Positions 18,506 to 27,575 of a DNA stretch of 64,000 nt are shown here, one piece after another. This stretch comes from Rhodococcus maanshanensis NBRC 100610. Its GTDB lineage: Bacteria; Actinomycetota; Actinomycetes; Mycobacteriales; Mycobacteriaceae. The stretch spans positions 41,940 through 105,939 of the forward strand of contig NZ_BCXA01000028.1 of NCBI RefSeq assembly GCF_001894865.1. Reading direction: 5' to 3'. A program made the translations under genes and the position numbers. How positions within the stretch are numbered: position 1 is the stretch's first letter; each line of letters opens with the position of its first letter. The notes under the pieces are model-generated. The model saw nothing but the letters and a program-made list of their open reading frames with translations. It ran no database searches and had not been told where the DNA came from.

Positions 18506-21346
18506 TTACGGCCGGCTTGCCGCGCTCTCCCCGACCAGGTCGGACAGCAGCGCGTTGATCTGGGCCCGGTCGAGGCCGGCTCCCCGCGCGGTGTGTCGGG
18601 CGTACTCCCGTGCGCTGAGCGCATCGCGGACCGCGGCGGCCTCCCTCGGACCGTCGATCGGGTCCATCCCCTCCGGCAGGAACCCGATCCGGCCGCCGAG
18701 CGATTGCACCGCCCCGGCCAGCACCGCGGCCTCCACCGGGTGCCCGGCGCCGGCCAGGACCGCGGCGGAGGTGTGCATCAGCACCAGCCAGGACGTCACG
18801 TCACCGTCCTCCTCGAGCACCGACTGCATGTGCCGTGCCGCGGACATCGCGGACGACACGTCGCCCGCGTCCATCGACGTCTTCATCAGCGCCCACGTCG
18901 AGGAGCTGACCGACCACGCGTTGCCGATGCGCTCGGCGACGGCGATCGCCGTCTCCAACTCCGCGCGCGCCTCCTGCGGGCGACCGTCGTTGCGCAACAC
19001 CATGCCGAGCACCATCCGGGCGTCCGCCTCCGCGAAGCCCGACCCGAGCGCGTGCGCGGTCGCGGCGCCCTCGCGGACGAGGTCGAGACCCGCGTCGAGG
19101 TTGCCGTCCATCGACAGGAAGTAGCCGCACCACGCCCTCAGCCGGGCCGCCTCGGCGAGGTCGCCCGCTGCCTCCCACGCGGCGGCGGACTCCCGCGCGG
19201 CGTCGGACGCGGCAGCCCGGTTCCCGGTGAGGTACGTCAGCGACGCGACACCAGCCATCGCCCGCGCGAACAGTCGCGGCTCGGGAGGACTCGGGTCCGC
19301 CGCGACCGCGTCGAGGGCCGACTGCAGGAAGCCGAGCCCCTCACCGATGCGGCCCATCCGGTACCAGAACCAGTACAAACCGCCGGCCAGCTCCAGGGCG
19401 TAGTGCGCCTCTCCCGCCGCGAGCGCGGACACCAGGGCCGCCCGGTGCTCGGCCTGGTCGGCGGAGAGCTCGCGCATCACCTCCGCCGATTTCGCGCCGT
19501 ACAGCGCGGACTGGCGGGCGCTGACACGGGCCAGCACGTGGGTCCGGTGTCTCGCCTCGGACAGCTCACGCTCGGCCGGATCGGACCGCTGCCATGCGAA
19601 GTGCTTGATGGTCTGCAACATCCGGTAGCGCCGGGGCGAGGTGCCGGGCAGGACGGTGAGCAGCGATCGGCGCACCAGTGCGGTCACCGGCTGTACCGAG
19701 GCGACCGCGGACTGAGCCCCGGTGACGGCCGCGGCGCCGCCGATGTCGAAGCTGTCCGCGAACGCCGCCACCCGACGCAGCAGTTCCGCCTCCTCGTCGT
19801 CGAGCAGTCGGTAGCTCCAGTCGATGGTGTCCGCGAGCCTGCGCTGTCTCGGTGGGGCGCTGCGGGACCCGCCGCGCAGGAGGGTGAAGCGGTCCCCCAG
19901 CCCGTCGGCGATCTGCCGCTCGGAGAGCACCCGAAGCTGTGCGGTGGCGAGTTCGATGCCGAGTGGGATGCCGTCGAGTTCGGCGCAGATCGTGCGCACC
20001 GTCGGGGCGTTCGACTCGTCGAGAGTCCATCCTGGCACCACGCCGCCCGCGCGTGCCGCGAACAGGTCCCGCGCCTCGTCCGGCACGAGCGGCGAGACCT
20101 CGTGCAGCGCTTCCCCATCCACGTCCAGGGGTTCGCGACTGGTGGCGAGCAGCCGCACCCGAGGACAGCGTGCGGCGAGCGTGGCGGCCAGCGCCGCGGC
20201 GTCGGCGATGACGTGCTCGCAGTTGTCGAGGATCATCAGCATCGTCCGCCCGGCGAGCACACCGGCGAGATGCTCCGCGCTGCCGACCCCTGGCAGTCCG
20301 AGTGCCGAGGCCACCGCGGGCACGATCAGGGCGCCGTCGGTGAGGGCGCCGAGATCCACCATCCACGGGCCGTCGCCATCACGTCTGCGGCGCGCGACCT
20401 CGATCGCGAGTCTGGTCTTGCCGACCCCACCCGGTCCGACGAGGGTGACCACGGGATGCTCGCACAGCGCCGCGGTCACCGACTCGATGTCGGCCGCCCG
20501 GCCCACCAGCAGGCTCCGCGGGGACGGCAGGTTCGATGCGCGGGTCAGATCGAATTCGGTCGAGGGGGTCGCCGCCTGCCCGTGCAGCGCGGCATCCTGC
20601 GCCAGCACGGCCGCCTCGAGCTGCCGCAGGCCCACTCCTGGGTCGATGCCGAGTTCGTCGTCCAGGATCGCTCGGATCCGGCGCAGCGCGGCCAGCGCGT
20701 CGGACTGTCGACCGCCGCGATACAGCGCGAGCACCAGGATCTCCCAGACCCGCTCGTCAAGGGGATGTTCGGCGGTCATGGCCTCCGCCTCGGCGGCGAC
20801 CTCCGCGAATCGCTCCCTGCGCAGGCCCATCTCGAGCAACGATCTGCGGGCCGCCACATGTATCGCGGTCAGCCGGGCGATCTCCGGCGCCGTGAACTCG
20901 GATCCGGCGATGTCGGCATACGGCGAGCCCCGCCACAGCGACAGGGCCTCCAGGTAGGCGGCGGCCGCACCGTCCGCCGACGTGTCCGCGACCTCCGCGC
21001 CGAGCCGGACCAACTCCTCGAACCGCGCGACGTCGACGCTGCCGCGCTCGGCCGCGAGCAGGTATCGGCTGCCGTCGCGCACCAGCACCCCGTCCGCGCG
21101 CCGGGCCCTGTCGGGACTGAGCAGGTCGCGCAGCTTGGAGATCGCGACATGCAACGAGCTGAGCTTGGGCTGATCGAGGTCGTGCCACACCTGGGCGAGC
21201 AGGCGCTCGGACGACACGGAGTACGGGTAGGCGAGGACGAGCGCCGCGAGCAACGCGCGTTGGCGGGCGCCGCCGAGGTCGATCGGGCGGCCGTCGCGGA
21301 GCGCCGCGACGGGCCCGAGCACCCGCAGTTCCAGGCCTTCCGGCAT
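18506..21346 (-). CDS. SARP-type transcriptional regulator (BTAD + NB-ARC + TPR-like)
   Basis: 946 residues. Order: OmpR-like winged helix (about 1-95, RALLAALVLAYPYSVSSERL); BTAD domain (about 100-250, ending LDDELGIDPGVGLRQLE); P-loop ATPase of the AfsR/NB-ARC kind (Walker A GPGGVGKT at 304-311, LMILDNCEHV, later GIPLGIELATAQLRVLS); then Ala-rich helical repeats up to the C-terminus. Such large SARPs activate neighbouring clusters on sensing a ligand or nucleotide. The nearest likely target is the FAD oxidoreductase gene 64 bp downstream. No small-molecule pathway is visible beside it. Confidence 0.88.
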   Translation of the reverse strand: MPEGLELRVLGPVAALRDGRPIDLGGARQRALLAALVLAYPYSVSSERLLAQVWHDLDQPKLSSLHVAISKLRDLLSPDRARRADGVLVRDGSRYLLAAERGSVDVARFEELVRLGAEVADTSADGAAAAYLEALSLWRGSPYADIAGSEFTAPEIARLTAIHVAARRSLLEMGLRRERFAEVAAEAEAMTAEHPLDERVWEILVLALYRGGRQSDALAALRRIRAILDDELGIDPGVGLRQLEAAVLAQDAALHGQAATPSTEFDLTRASNLPSPRSLLVGRAADIESVTAALCEHPVVTLVGPGGVGKTRLAIEVARRRRDGDGPWMVDLGALTDGALIVPAVASALGLPGVGSAEHLAGVLAGRTMLMILDNCEHVIADAAALAATLAARCPRVRLLATSREPLDVDGEALHEVSPLVPDEARDLFAARAGGVVPGWTLDESNAPTVRTICAELDGIPLGIELATAQLRVLSERQIADGLGDRFTLLRGGSRSAPPRQRRLADTIDWSYRLLDDEEAELLRRVAAFADSFDIGGAAAVTGAQSAVASVQPVTALVRRSLLTVLPGTSPRRYRMLQTIKHFAWQRSDPAERELSEARHRTHVLARVSARQSALYGAKSAEVMRELSADQAEHRAALVSALAAGEAHYALELAGGLYWFWYRMGRIGEGLGFLQSALDAVAADPSPPEPRLFARAMAGVASLTYLTGNRAAASDAARESAAAWEAAGDLAEAARLRAWCGYFLSMDGNLDAGLDLVREGAATAHALGSGFAEADARMVLGMVLRNDGRPQEARAELETAIAVAERIGNAWSVSSSTWALMKTSMDAGDVSSAMSAARHMQSVLEEDGDVTSWLVLMHTSAAVLAGAGHPVEAAVLAGAVQSLGGRIGFLPEGMDPIDGPREAAAVRDALSAREYARHTARGAGLDRAQINALLSDLVGESAASRP

Positions 21347-21421
21347 GGCTCGATCCTCCTCAGCGCCCCCGATTCCCTTGAGCGCCAGAGGCTACCGGAC
21401 TCGCCTGGCCGCCCGGCCGCC

Positions 21422-22570
21422 TCAGCCCCTCGGCACGACCCGCGAGAGCACTCCCGGCAGCGGGTGCCAGTCCGAGGTCACCACGCTCGCGTTGGCTGTC
21501 GCGAGTTCGTCGAGGCGGGCGAGCGCCGCCGCCTCAGGTGGACTGATGCCGTCGATCGCGGGGGCGACGTTGTGCGCATCGGTCATCACCAGCAGGTAGC
21601 CCCGATCGCGATACCAGGCGGTGTCGATGCCGCCGCTCACGAAGGCCGAGGCGTCCCCGTCGAAGATCACGAACCACGGCCGGATCGAGGCGTCCGGATA
21701 CCGGACCTGCCGGGGGTCACCCGCCTCCGCGCGAAGCACCGCGGGGAAGGCGACAGCCTGCTCAAGCGCGCCCGCCGCGGCCAGATCCCGGAGATGGGTG
21801 GCGTATTCGACGTCCGTCCACAGCGGGTCGGCCGGGTTCTTCTGCTCCACCGTGCCGGGGATCAGCTCGATGATGAACTTTCCCGCCAGCTCGCCCCGCC
21901 CGGGCCAGCCGTCGGTCCGCACGGCCTCGTCGAGGGTGACGGGCGCGCCGCCGGTCAGATCGGACGGGCGGAACAGAGCGGAGCCGAGCCGCTCGTCGAG
22001 CAGGGCGTCGAACTCGCGGGGGCCGAGCCCACCTGGGGCGTTGAAGCCGTCTTTCATCTCGATCTTGACCATCACCGGCCGATGGCCGGGGTTCGCGTCG
22101 TGCCAGACCCGGAGATCGGCGAGGCAGCCGGCGAGATCCTGATCCCGGGGCATGGCCCGCAGCTGATCCGGTTCGGTCGCGTTCGCGCAGTTGTTCGCGT
22201 TCGCCACCGGGTTCTCGTGCGCGACCCGCCAATCGCTGACGGCGCTGTCGTTCAGCCTCTCGACCAGCGCGTCGGTGCTGCCACCGTTCGATGGATCGGC
22301 GCCTGCCGTCACCGCGGCGACGGCGCCCGGCACCACGTCGAAGCTGTTGGTCCAGACGTCGAGTTCGATCAGGCCCGCTCCCGAGTCCAAGGCGTCCGCG
22401 AGATACTCGTACGTGTGCTGCTCGTAGGCGTTGTGCACGCCGACCGCGGTGGTCGCCGAGTACGGGGACCCCGGCGCCGTCACCGGCCCCGCGCCTGCGG
22501 GCGCGGCACACACGAGCAGGACCGCGGCGGCGGCCACGGCGACGAGGCCTGCCGGTCGAGGAGAATTCAC
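21422..22570 (-). CDS. secreted PI-PLC-like phosphodiesterase (Ca2+-dependent type)
   Basis: 382 residues with a signal peptide (about 1-28, ending APAGAG). The TIM-barrel start has the catalytic-type His in VGVHNAYE (His46), acidic metal ligands in GLIELDVWTN (Glu69, Asp71) and a second His in WRVAHENP. Lysine/Glu residues occur in VMVKIEMKDGF. This matches the calcium-dependent phosphatidylinositol-specific phospholipase C group. The substrate might be a phosphatidylinositol lipid, abundant in this order as PI mannosides. Acts outside the cell. Confidence 0.78.
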   Translation of the reverse strand: MNSPRPAGLVAVAAAAVLLVCAAPAGAGPVTAPGSPYSATTAVGVHNAYEQHTYEYLADALDSGAGLIELDVWTNSFDVVPGAVAAVTAGADPSNGGSTDALVERLNDSAVSDWRVAHENPVANANNCANATEPDQLRAMPRDQDLAGCLADLRVWHDANPGHRPVMVKIEMKDGFNAPGGLGPREFDALLDERLGSALFRPSDLTGGAPVTLDEAVRTDGWPGRGELAGKFIIELIPGTVEQKNPADPLWTDVEYATHLRDLAAAGALEQAVAFPAVLRAEAGDPRQVRYPDASIRPWFVIFDGDASAFVSGGIDTAWYRDRGYLLVMTDAHNVAPAIDGISPPEAAALARLDELATANASVVTSDWHPLPGVLSRVVPRG

Positions 22571-22682
22571 TTCGTACTGCCTTTACGATGGGCGGATCAC
22601 GACATGTGCAGCGTACGGGCGCCGAGCGCCGCCGGGTTCCGTTCGAGCCGAGCCCGCTACCCCCGAACGAAGGGCACCGACC

Positions 22683-23144
22683 TTGTCGAACACCGAGATT
22701 CAGCTCACCAGGCACGTGGCCGCAACGCCCACGAAGGTGTGGGCGGTGCTCACCGACCTCGACGCGGCCGCCACGATGCTCACCGGAGTGATCGGCACGG
22801 AGCGGATCACGGGCGACGGCTACGCCGTCGGCACCCGCTGGCGTGAGACCCGCAAGATGCTCGGCAAGGAAGCCACCGAGGAGATGTGGGTCGCCGAGGT
22901 CGAGCCGGAGCACCGAACCGTGGTGAAGGCGAACTCCCGCGGCGCCGACTACACGACGTCCTTCACGCTCGCCCCGAACGGCGCGGGCACCGATCTCTCT
23001 ATGACCTTCACCGCCGATCCGGACCGATCGAGCTTCCTGGCGAGGGTGCTGATGAAGGTCTTCGGCAGGCTCGGCGCGAAGGCGACCGAGAAGATGATGG
23101 CGCAGGATCTGCGGGACATCGCGGCGGCCGCCGAGGCATCCTGA
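22683..23144 (+). CDS. SRPBCC (START-like) family protein
   Basis: 153 residues. It opens with the typical strand and first helix TEIQLTRHVAATPTKVWAVLTDL and ends with the long C-terminal helix (KMMAQDLRDIAAAAE) that closes the hydrophobic cavity in this fold. The TTG start at 22683 is favoured by GAAGGG nine bases upstream. Function is unknown; members bind lipids or act as polyketide cyclases. It is divergent from the PI-PLC gene and convergent with the esterase. Confidence 0.75.
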   Translation: MSNTEIQLTRHVAATPTKVWAVLTDLDAAATMLTGVIGTERITGDGYAVGTRWRETRKMLGKEATEEMWVAEVEPEHRTVVKANSRGADYTTSFTLAPNGAGTDLSMTFTADPDRSSFLARVLMKVFGRLGAKATEKMMAQDLRDIAAAAEAS

Positions 23145-23153
23145 CCCAGCCGG

Positions 23154-24137
23154 TCAGGCGCCGATCGAGGTCTTGAGCATCGGCAGCATCGCCCACAGCT
23201 GGTCCTGCCAGTACGGCCACGCATGGGTTCCCGTCGCAGGGAAGTCGAAGTGGGCCGAATCGATGCCCATCGTCATCAGCCGCACCTGGAAGGCCCTGCT
23301 CTGAGCCAGCGAGAGCGCCTCGAGGCCCATTCCCGTCGCGGTGTTGATGTAGTCGATCGGGTACACCGGCCGGTTGTGCTGGCCCGGCAGCCCGCTGGCG
23401 GCCGAGATCCACATCGGCAGCCCGCGCAGCCCCTCGGCCTGGACGAACGGGTCGTGCCGCAGCCAGGCCGGGTCCCATGGCGGGCCCCACATGCAGTCCG
23501 AGTTGTACAGGCCCGCGTCGAGCATCGCGAGGCGAATGGCCTCGCGCATACCCGGCGCCGACAGGTTGAGGTAGCCGGACATCGCGCCAGCGAAGGTGAA
23601 CTGGTTGCGGTGATGCGCCGCGAGGATCAGGGCCGCGTTGCCGCCCATCGACAGGCCGACGACCGCATTGCTGGTGCGGCTGATGCCGTACCTGGACGCG
23701 AGATGATCGGGCAGGTTCTGGGTGAGAAACGACTCCCACATGTATTTGTAGGGTTGATTGGTGAAATTGTTCGGCGCATACCAGTCCGCGTAGAAGCTGG
23801 ACTCGCCGCCGACCGGTTCGATCACGTTGACACCGTGATCCGACAGCCAGGCCGCGTTGGTCTCGTGCTCCCAGCCGCTGATGTCATCGGTCGCCCGGAT
23901 CCCGTCGAGCAGGTAGACCGCCTTGTTGCTGCCGTTGTTCGCCAGCCACATCCGGACCTTGATGTGCCCGACGCCGCCGGGCGCGGGCACCCAGTCCTCG
24001 TGGAACCGGTCGTACGGATTGGCCGAGGCGGGCGCGGCGGCGCCGAGCGCCAGTCCGAGCGGTAGCACCAGTGCCGCGATCACCAGCAGCACCGCGGATC
24101 GTGCTCCGTCCCGGACACCCCTCGTAGATCCGCGCAT
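23154..24137 (-). CDS. secreted alpha/beta-hydrolase esterase, antigen 85/mycolyltransferase-like
   Basis: 327 residues. A long signal peptide ends near APASAN. The mature domain carries the nucleophile elbow GLSMGGNAA, VYLLDG near the oxyanion region and a C-terminal His in GTHAWPYW, as in the Ag85/mycolyltransferase family that esterifies trehalose or arabinogalactan with mycolic acids. The start at ATG 24137 was chosen for GGAGG nine bases upstream; ATG 24143 and 24161 are also in frame. True mycolyltransferase activity versus a plain esterase cannot be told from sequence. Confidence 0.85.
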   Translation of the reverse strand: MRGSTRGVRDGARSAVLLVIAALVLPLGLALGAAAPASANPYDRFHEDWVPAPGGVGHIKVRMWLANNGSNKAVYLLDGIRATDDISGWEHETNAAWLSDHGVNVIEPVGGESSFYADWYAPNNFTNQPYKYMWESFLTQNLPDHLASRYGISRTSNAVVGLSMGGNAALILAAHHRNQFTFAGAMSGYLNLSAPGMREAIRLAMLDAGLYNSDCMWGPPWDPAWLRHDPFVQAEGLRGLPMWISAASGLPGQHNRPVYPIDYINTATGMGLEALSLAQSRAFQVRLMTMGIDSAHFDFPATGTHAWPYWQDQLWAMLPMLKTSIGA

Positions 24138-24441
24138 CGCCATCGACCTCCGTCGTGACATGAGTCACAGTGGCACCACGCTATTCCCCGTGCCCACCCT
24201 CGAGTCGCCTGCTCGGCGCAATCGTTACCTGCATGTGGCCCGGACCGACACCGCTCCGCGACCACGAACGCCCCGGTGTCAGCAAGAGTCCGACCCAAGA
24301 ATTACCATCAAACCAACCGATAGGTATGTCCGATTTGGATACATTGACCGGCGAATGTGGCACGGCCACGAAGATCCTTGGGGAGGGGCGGCATCATGCG
24401 GGGAACATGGTCGGGTCAGGAACTCCGGTGGGCAGGCGTAG

Positions 24442-24633
24442 ATGCCTAGGCCAGGCCCGGTCCGCCCCCTGGTCGGGGTCAAGATGGACGCCGTGCGGAT
24501 CGAGGAGTACGACCAGCAGGCCGAGCAGGAGGGCCTACTGATGAAGTCCGGCAAACCCAACCGATCGGAACTGATCCGAATCAAGCTGGCGTTCGCCGAC
24601 GAGCACATGCCGAACGGCTGGCGCCCGGTCTGA
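24442..24633 (+). CDS. small ribbon-helix-helix-like DNA-binding protein
   Basis: 63 residues. The sequence fits a ribbon-helix-helix fold: a strand (PLVGVKM), first helix (VRIEEYDQQAEQEG), turn (KPN) and second helix (RSELIRIKLAFADEH). There is no toxin-like partner beside it; the flanking genes are the esterase (divergent) and a transporter (convergent). ATG 24442 keeps the predicted DNA-contacting strand; ATG 24484 would remove it. RHH dimers bind short palindromes, so regulation of a nearby or distant gene is plausible. Confidence 0.6.
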   Translation: MPRPGPVRPLVGVKMDAVRIEEYDQQAEQEGLLMKSGKPNRSELIRIKLAFADEHMPNGWRPV

Positions 24634-24643
24634 CCGCCCCCCC

Positions 24644-26503
24644 CTACACCGGAACCGGTACCGGGGACAGGTCCCACGGTCCGTCACCCGCGAGCTGCAA
24701 CTGCTGAGCGTGGTGCTGGTCGACCGTGCTGCGGTGGCTGACGCTCACGAGCATGCAGTCCGGCGCCTCGGTCCGGATCAGGCTGTACAGCGAGTACTCG
24801 AGCCCCTCGTCGACGGCGGAGGTGGCCTCGTCCAGGAAGACCAGCTCCGGCCGGATCAGCAGGATGCGTGCGAACGCGATCCGCTGCTGCTCTCCCGGCG
24901 AGAGGATCTTCGCCCAGTCCGCCTCCTCGTCGAGACGATCGACGAGGTTCGCGAGCTGCACCTTCCGCAGGGCGTCCCGGATCGACTCGTCGTCGAGTTC
25001 GTCGGGCTTACCCGGGTACGCGGCGGCGGTCCGCAGGTCACCGAGCGGCAGGTACGGCATCTGGGACAGGAACAGCGTCTTGGTCCCCGCCGGCCTCCGG
25101 ACCTGCCCTTCGGTGTACGGCCACATCTCGGCGAGGCTGCGCAGCAGGGTGGTCTTGCCACTGCCCGATCGCCCCTTGACGACGAGGGTGTCACCCGGCG
25201 CCATCGACAGGTCCAGGTCCGCGATCAGCGAGAACCCGTCCGGCCTGCGCACCTGCACACCCTCGACCCGCAGCGCGCCATCGAGCTCCGCAACCGCGAT
25301 CGCGGGCAGTTCCCGCGATTCCGAGTTGGCGTCCATCAGGCCGTTGAGGCGGATCAGGCTGGCCCGGTACCCGGCGAAGACGTCATAGGACTCACGGAAG
25401 AACGAGAGCGAGTCGTGCACCTGCCTGAAGGCGGTCGCGGACTGCGTCATGTCGCCGAGGGTGATCGTGCCGTTGAAGAACCGCGGCGCCTGGATGAGTA
25501 ACGCGAACACCTCCGCGATCTGGTTGACCACCAGGTTCCAGCCGTTGAACTTCAAGGTACGGAAGACGATTCGCCAGTAGTTGCGGATGACGGCGGCGAA
25601 GCGGAAGAGCAGCCCGTGCCGCTCGACGCCCTCGCCCCGATAGAAGGCGACATTCTCGGCGCTGTCGCGGACCCGGACCAGCGCATAGCGGAAGTTCGCG
25701 GTGAGCCGCTCGTTCCAGAAGTTCAGATGGATCAGCGGCCTGCCGATCCAGAACGCCACGATGGTCGAGATCAGCACGTACCCGAACGCGAGAAAGACCA
25801 TGGCGCGGGGGATCTCGGTGCCGAACACCGTCAGCGGCCCTGACAGATCCCAGAGGATGGTCGTGAACGACACCAGGGAGACGACCGCGCCGACCGCACC
25901 CATGGACAGCGAGCGCGAGACCGTGACGAAGTCGGTGATGTCGGCCTGGATCCGCTGATCGGGGTTGTCGATGGTCTCGTCGACGAATCGGTCGCGATAG
26001 AACGCGCGCCCGTGCAGCCAGTCGGTGGTCACGTGCTCGGTCAGCCACACCCGCCAGCGGATGTCGAAGGCCTGGCCGATGTAGAAGATCAGCAGCGACC
26101 TGGCCACGTGGATCGTGGCCAGCACCCCGAAGATCCACAGGCTCCGCCAGAACGCCGACTTCGCCGCGTCCAACGCGACGACGTCGCCCTGGGCGTAGGA
26201 CTGCGCGGCCATCTGCAGCGCGGTGTACATCTCGTTGCCCTGGTACGAGAACAGCACGGTCATCCGGACCGCGAAGACGGTCATGAACAGCACCACGGCC
26301 AGCAGCGCGTACACGGGCGCGGCCTCGCGGCCCTTGAAGTAGCCGCCACTGATCCGCCAGAACTGCCTGCCCCACCGGGTGGTCCGGAAGAGCACGTACG
26401 CGATCAGGACGAAGCACACCGCCGCGATGGCGAAGGCCCGAAATGTCCAGATCAGGCTGGTGACGACCTCGTGGTCCCAGTCGAGCCCGGTGTCCTCCGA
26501 CAT
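24644..26503 (-). CDS. BacA/SbmA-type ABC transporter (fused membrane and ATPase domains)
   Basis: About 619 residues. An N-terminal half has some six membrane spans with the ABC_membrane_2 pattern (EHVTTDWLHGRAFYR, DNPDQRIQADI). The C-terminal ATPase has Walker A KGRSGSGKTT, signature LSPGEQQRIAFARI and Walker B LVFLDEATSAVD. It resembles mycobacterial BacA (Rv1819c), which imports vitamin B12 and hydrophilic peptides such as bleomycin, and the peroxisomal ABCD transporters. ATG 26503 is preferred; ATG 26515 is possible. The last residues repeat Pro-Val. Confidence 0.87.
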   Translation of the reverse strand: MSEDTGLDWDHEVVTSLIWTFRAFAIAAVCFVLIAYVLFRTTRWGRQFWRISGGYFKGREAAPVYALLAVVLFMTVFAVRMTVLFSYQGNEMYTALQMAAQSYAQGDVVALDAAKSAFWRSLWIFGVLATIHVARSLLIFYIGQAFDIRWRVWLTEHVTTDWLHGRAFYRDRFVDETIDNPDQRIQADITDFVTVSRSLSMGAVGAVVSLVSFTTILWDLSGPLTVFGTEIPRAMVFLAFGYVLISTIVAFWIGRPLIHLNFWNERLTANFRYALVRVRDSAENVAFYRGEGVERHGLLFRFAAVIRNYWRIVFRTLKFNGWNLVVNQIAEVFALLIQAPRFFNGTITLGDMTQSATAFRQVHDSLSFFRESYDVFAGYRASLIRLNGLMDANSESRELPAIAVAELDGALRVEGVQVRRPDGFSLIADLDLSMAPGDTLVVKGRSGSGKTTLLRSLAEMWPYTEGQVRRPAGTKTLFLSQMPYLPLGDLRTAAAYPGKPDELDDESIRDALRKVQLANLVDRLDEEADWAKILSPGEQQRIAFARILLIRPELVFLDEATSAVDEGLEYSLYSLIRTEAPDCMLVSVSHRSTVDQHHAQQLQLAGDGPWDLSPVPVPV

Positions 26504-26672
26504 ACGCCACCCCATTCGTGCGCGGTCACGGCACGAGCGACCAACACGCCCGCGCCGTAAAGATGGCGAAGTCTAACCCCAATGACACCGACGCCGCGCG
26601 AGCGACAGCACCGCTCGGCCGTTCATGTACGCCGTCAACGACTTTCGCGCGCAGCGACGAGGGACCACCGAG

Positions 26673-27575
26673 CTATTTCCGGCTCGGGAAATGCCGGATC
26701 AGGCCCTCCTGCACCACGGTCGCGAGCAGCTGGCCCTCGAGCGAGAAGAACCGACCGGTCGCCAGACCGCGCGAGCCTGCCGCCACCGGCGACTCCGTCG
26801 CGTACAGCACCCACTCGTCGAACCGGAACGGCCGGTGGAACCAGATCGAGTGGTTCACGGTGGCCGCGACGATCCGGTCCAGGCCCCAGGACAGCCCGTG
26901 GGTGGTGATGATCGAGTCGAGCACCGTGGTGTCCGAGGAGTAGCCCATCGTCGCGACGTGGAGCAGCGGGTCGTCGGGCAGCTCGCCGTCCGCCTTCATC
27001 CAGACCCGATTGTGGTTGAGCTTCTCCCCGGTGCCCTTGAGGATCCAGCTCGGGTCGTTCGCGTACCGCATGTCGATCGGCTTGAGGGCGTTGACGAACA
27101 TCTGCAGCCGGTCCTCGTACCCGACGAAGTGGTCGCCGAGCGGCGGCAGCGTTTCCGGGTATGGCACGTCTGGGACCTCGACCGCGTGCTCGAGACCCTT
27201 GCCCCAGTCCTGGAATGCCACGAGCATCACGAACAGCTCCTGGTCGTCCTGGTAGGCGACGACCTGGCGGTTCGCGAAGGCCCTGCCGTCGCGGTGACGC
27301 TGCACCCGGTACTCGATCGGCCGCTTCACGTCGCCGCCGCGGATGAAGTGGGCGTTGATGGCGTGCACCGGCCGGTCTCCGGACACGGTGCGCCCCGCCG
27401 CGATGATCGCCTGGGACACCAGCTGGCCGCCGAACGTCCGGCTGCCGAGCTGGGCCTGGGGCGGATGCTGCCCGAGGAACACGTCGTCATCGCGCTGCTC
27501 GAGGTCGAGCACGGTGAGGAGGGTGTCGAGATCCCCCGCCCGAACGGGACGGGGCTGCGCCCCCAGGTCAGTCAC
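26673..27575 (-). CDS. tesB: acyl-CoA thioesterase II
   Basis: 300 residues with the double hot-dog fold of TesB: FGGQLVSQAIIAA in the first half and a second half containing MGYSSDTTVLDS (catalytic Asp) and a Gln in SLEGQLLATVVQEGLIR. It hydrolyses medium and long acyl-CoA to free acid and CoA in the cytoplasm. The GTG start directly follows the pyk stop codon (TAG-GTG), so the two are co-transcribed. The pyk-tesB pairing is conserved in mycobacteria. Confidence 0.93.
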   Translation of the reverse strand: MTDLGAQPRPVRAGDLDTLLTVLDLEQRDDDVFLGQHPPQAQLGSRTFGGQLVSQAIIAAGRTVSGDRPVHAINAHFIRGGDVKRPIEYRVQRHRDGRAFANRQVVAYQDDQELFVMLVAFQDWGKGLEHAVEVPDVPYPETLPPLGDHFVGYEDRLQMFVNALKPIDMRYANDPSWILKGTGEKLNHNRVWMKADGELPDDPLLHVATMGYSSDTTVLDSIITTHGLSWGLDRIVAATVNHSIWFHRPFRFDEWVLYATESPVAAGSRGLATGRFFSLEGQLLATVVQEGLIRHFPSRK

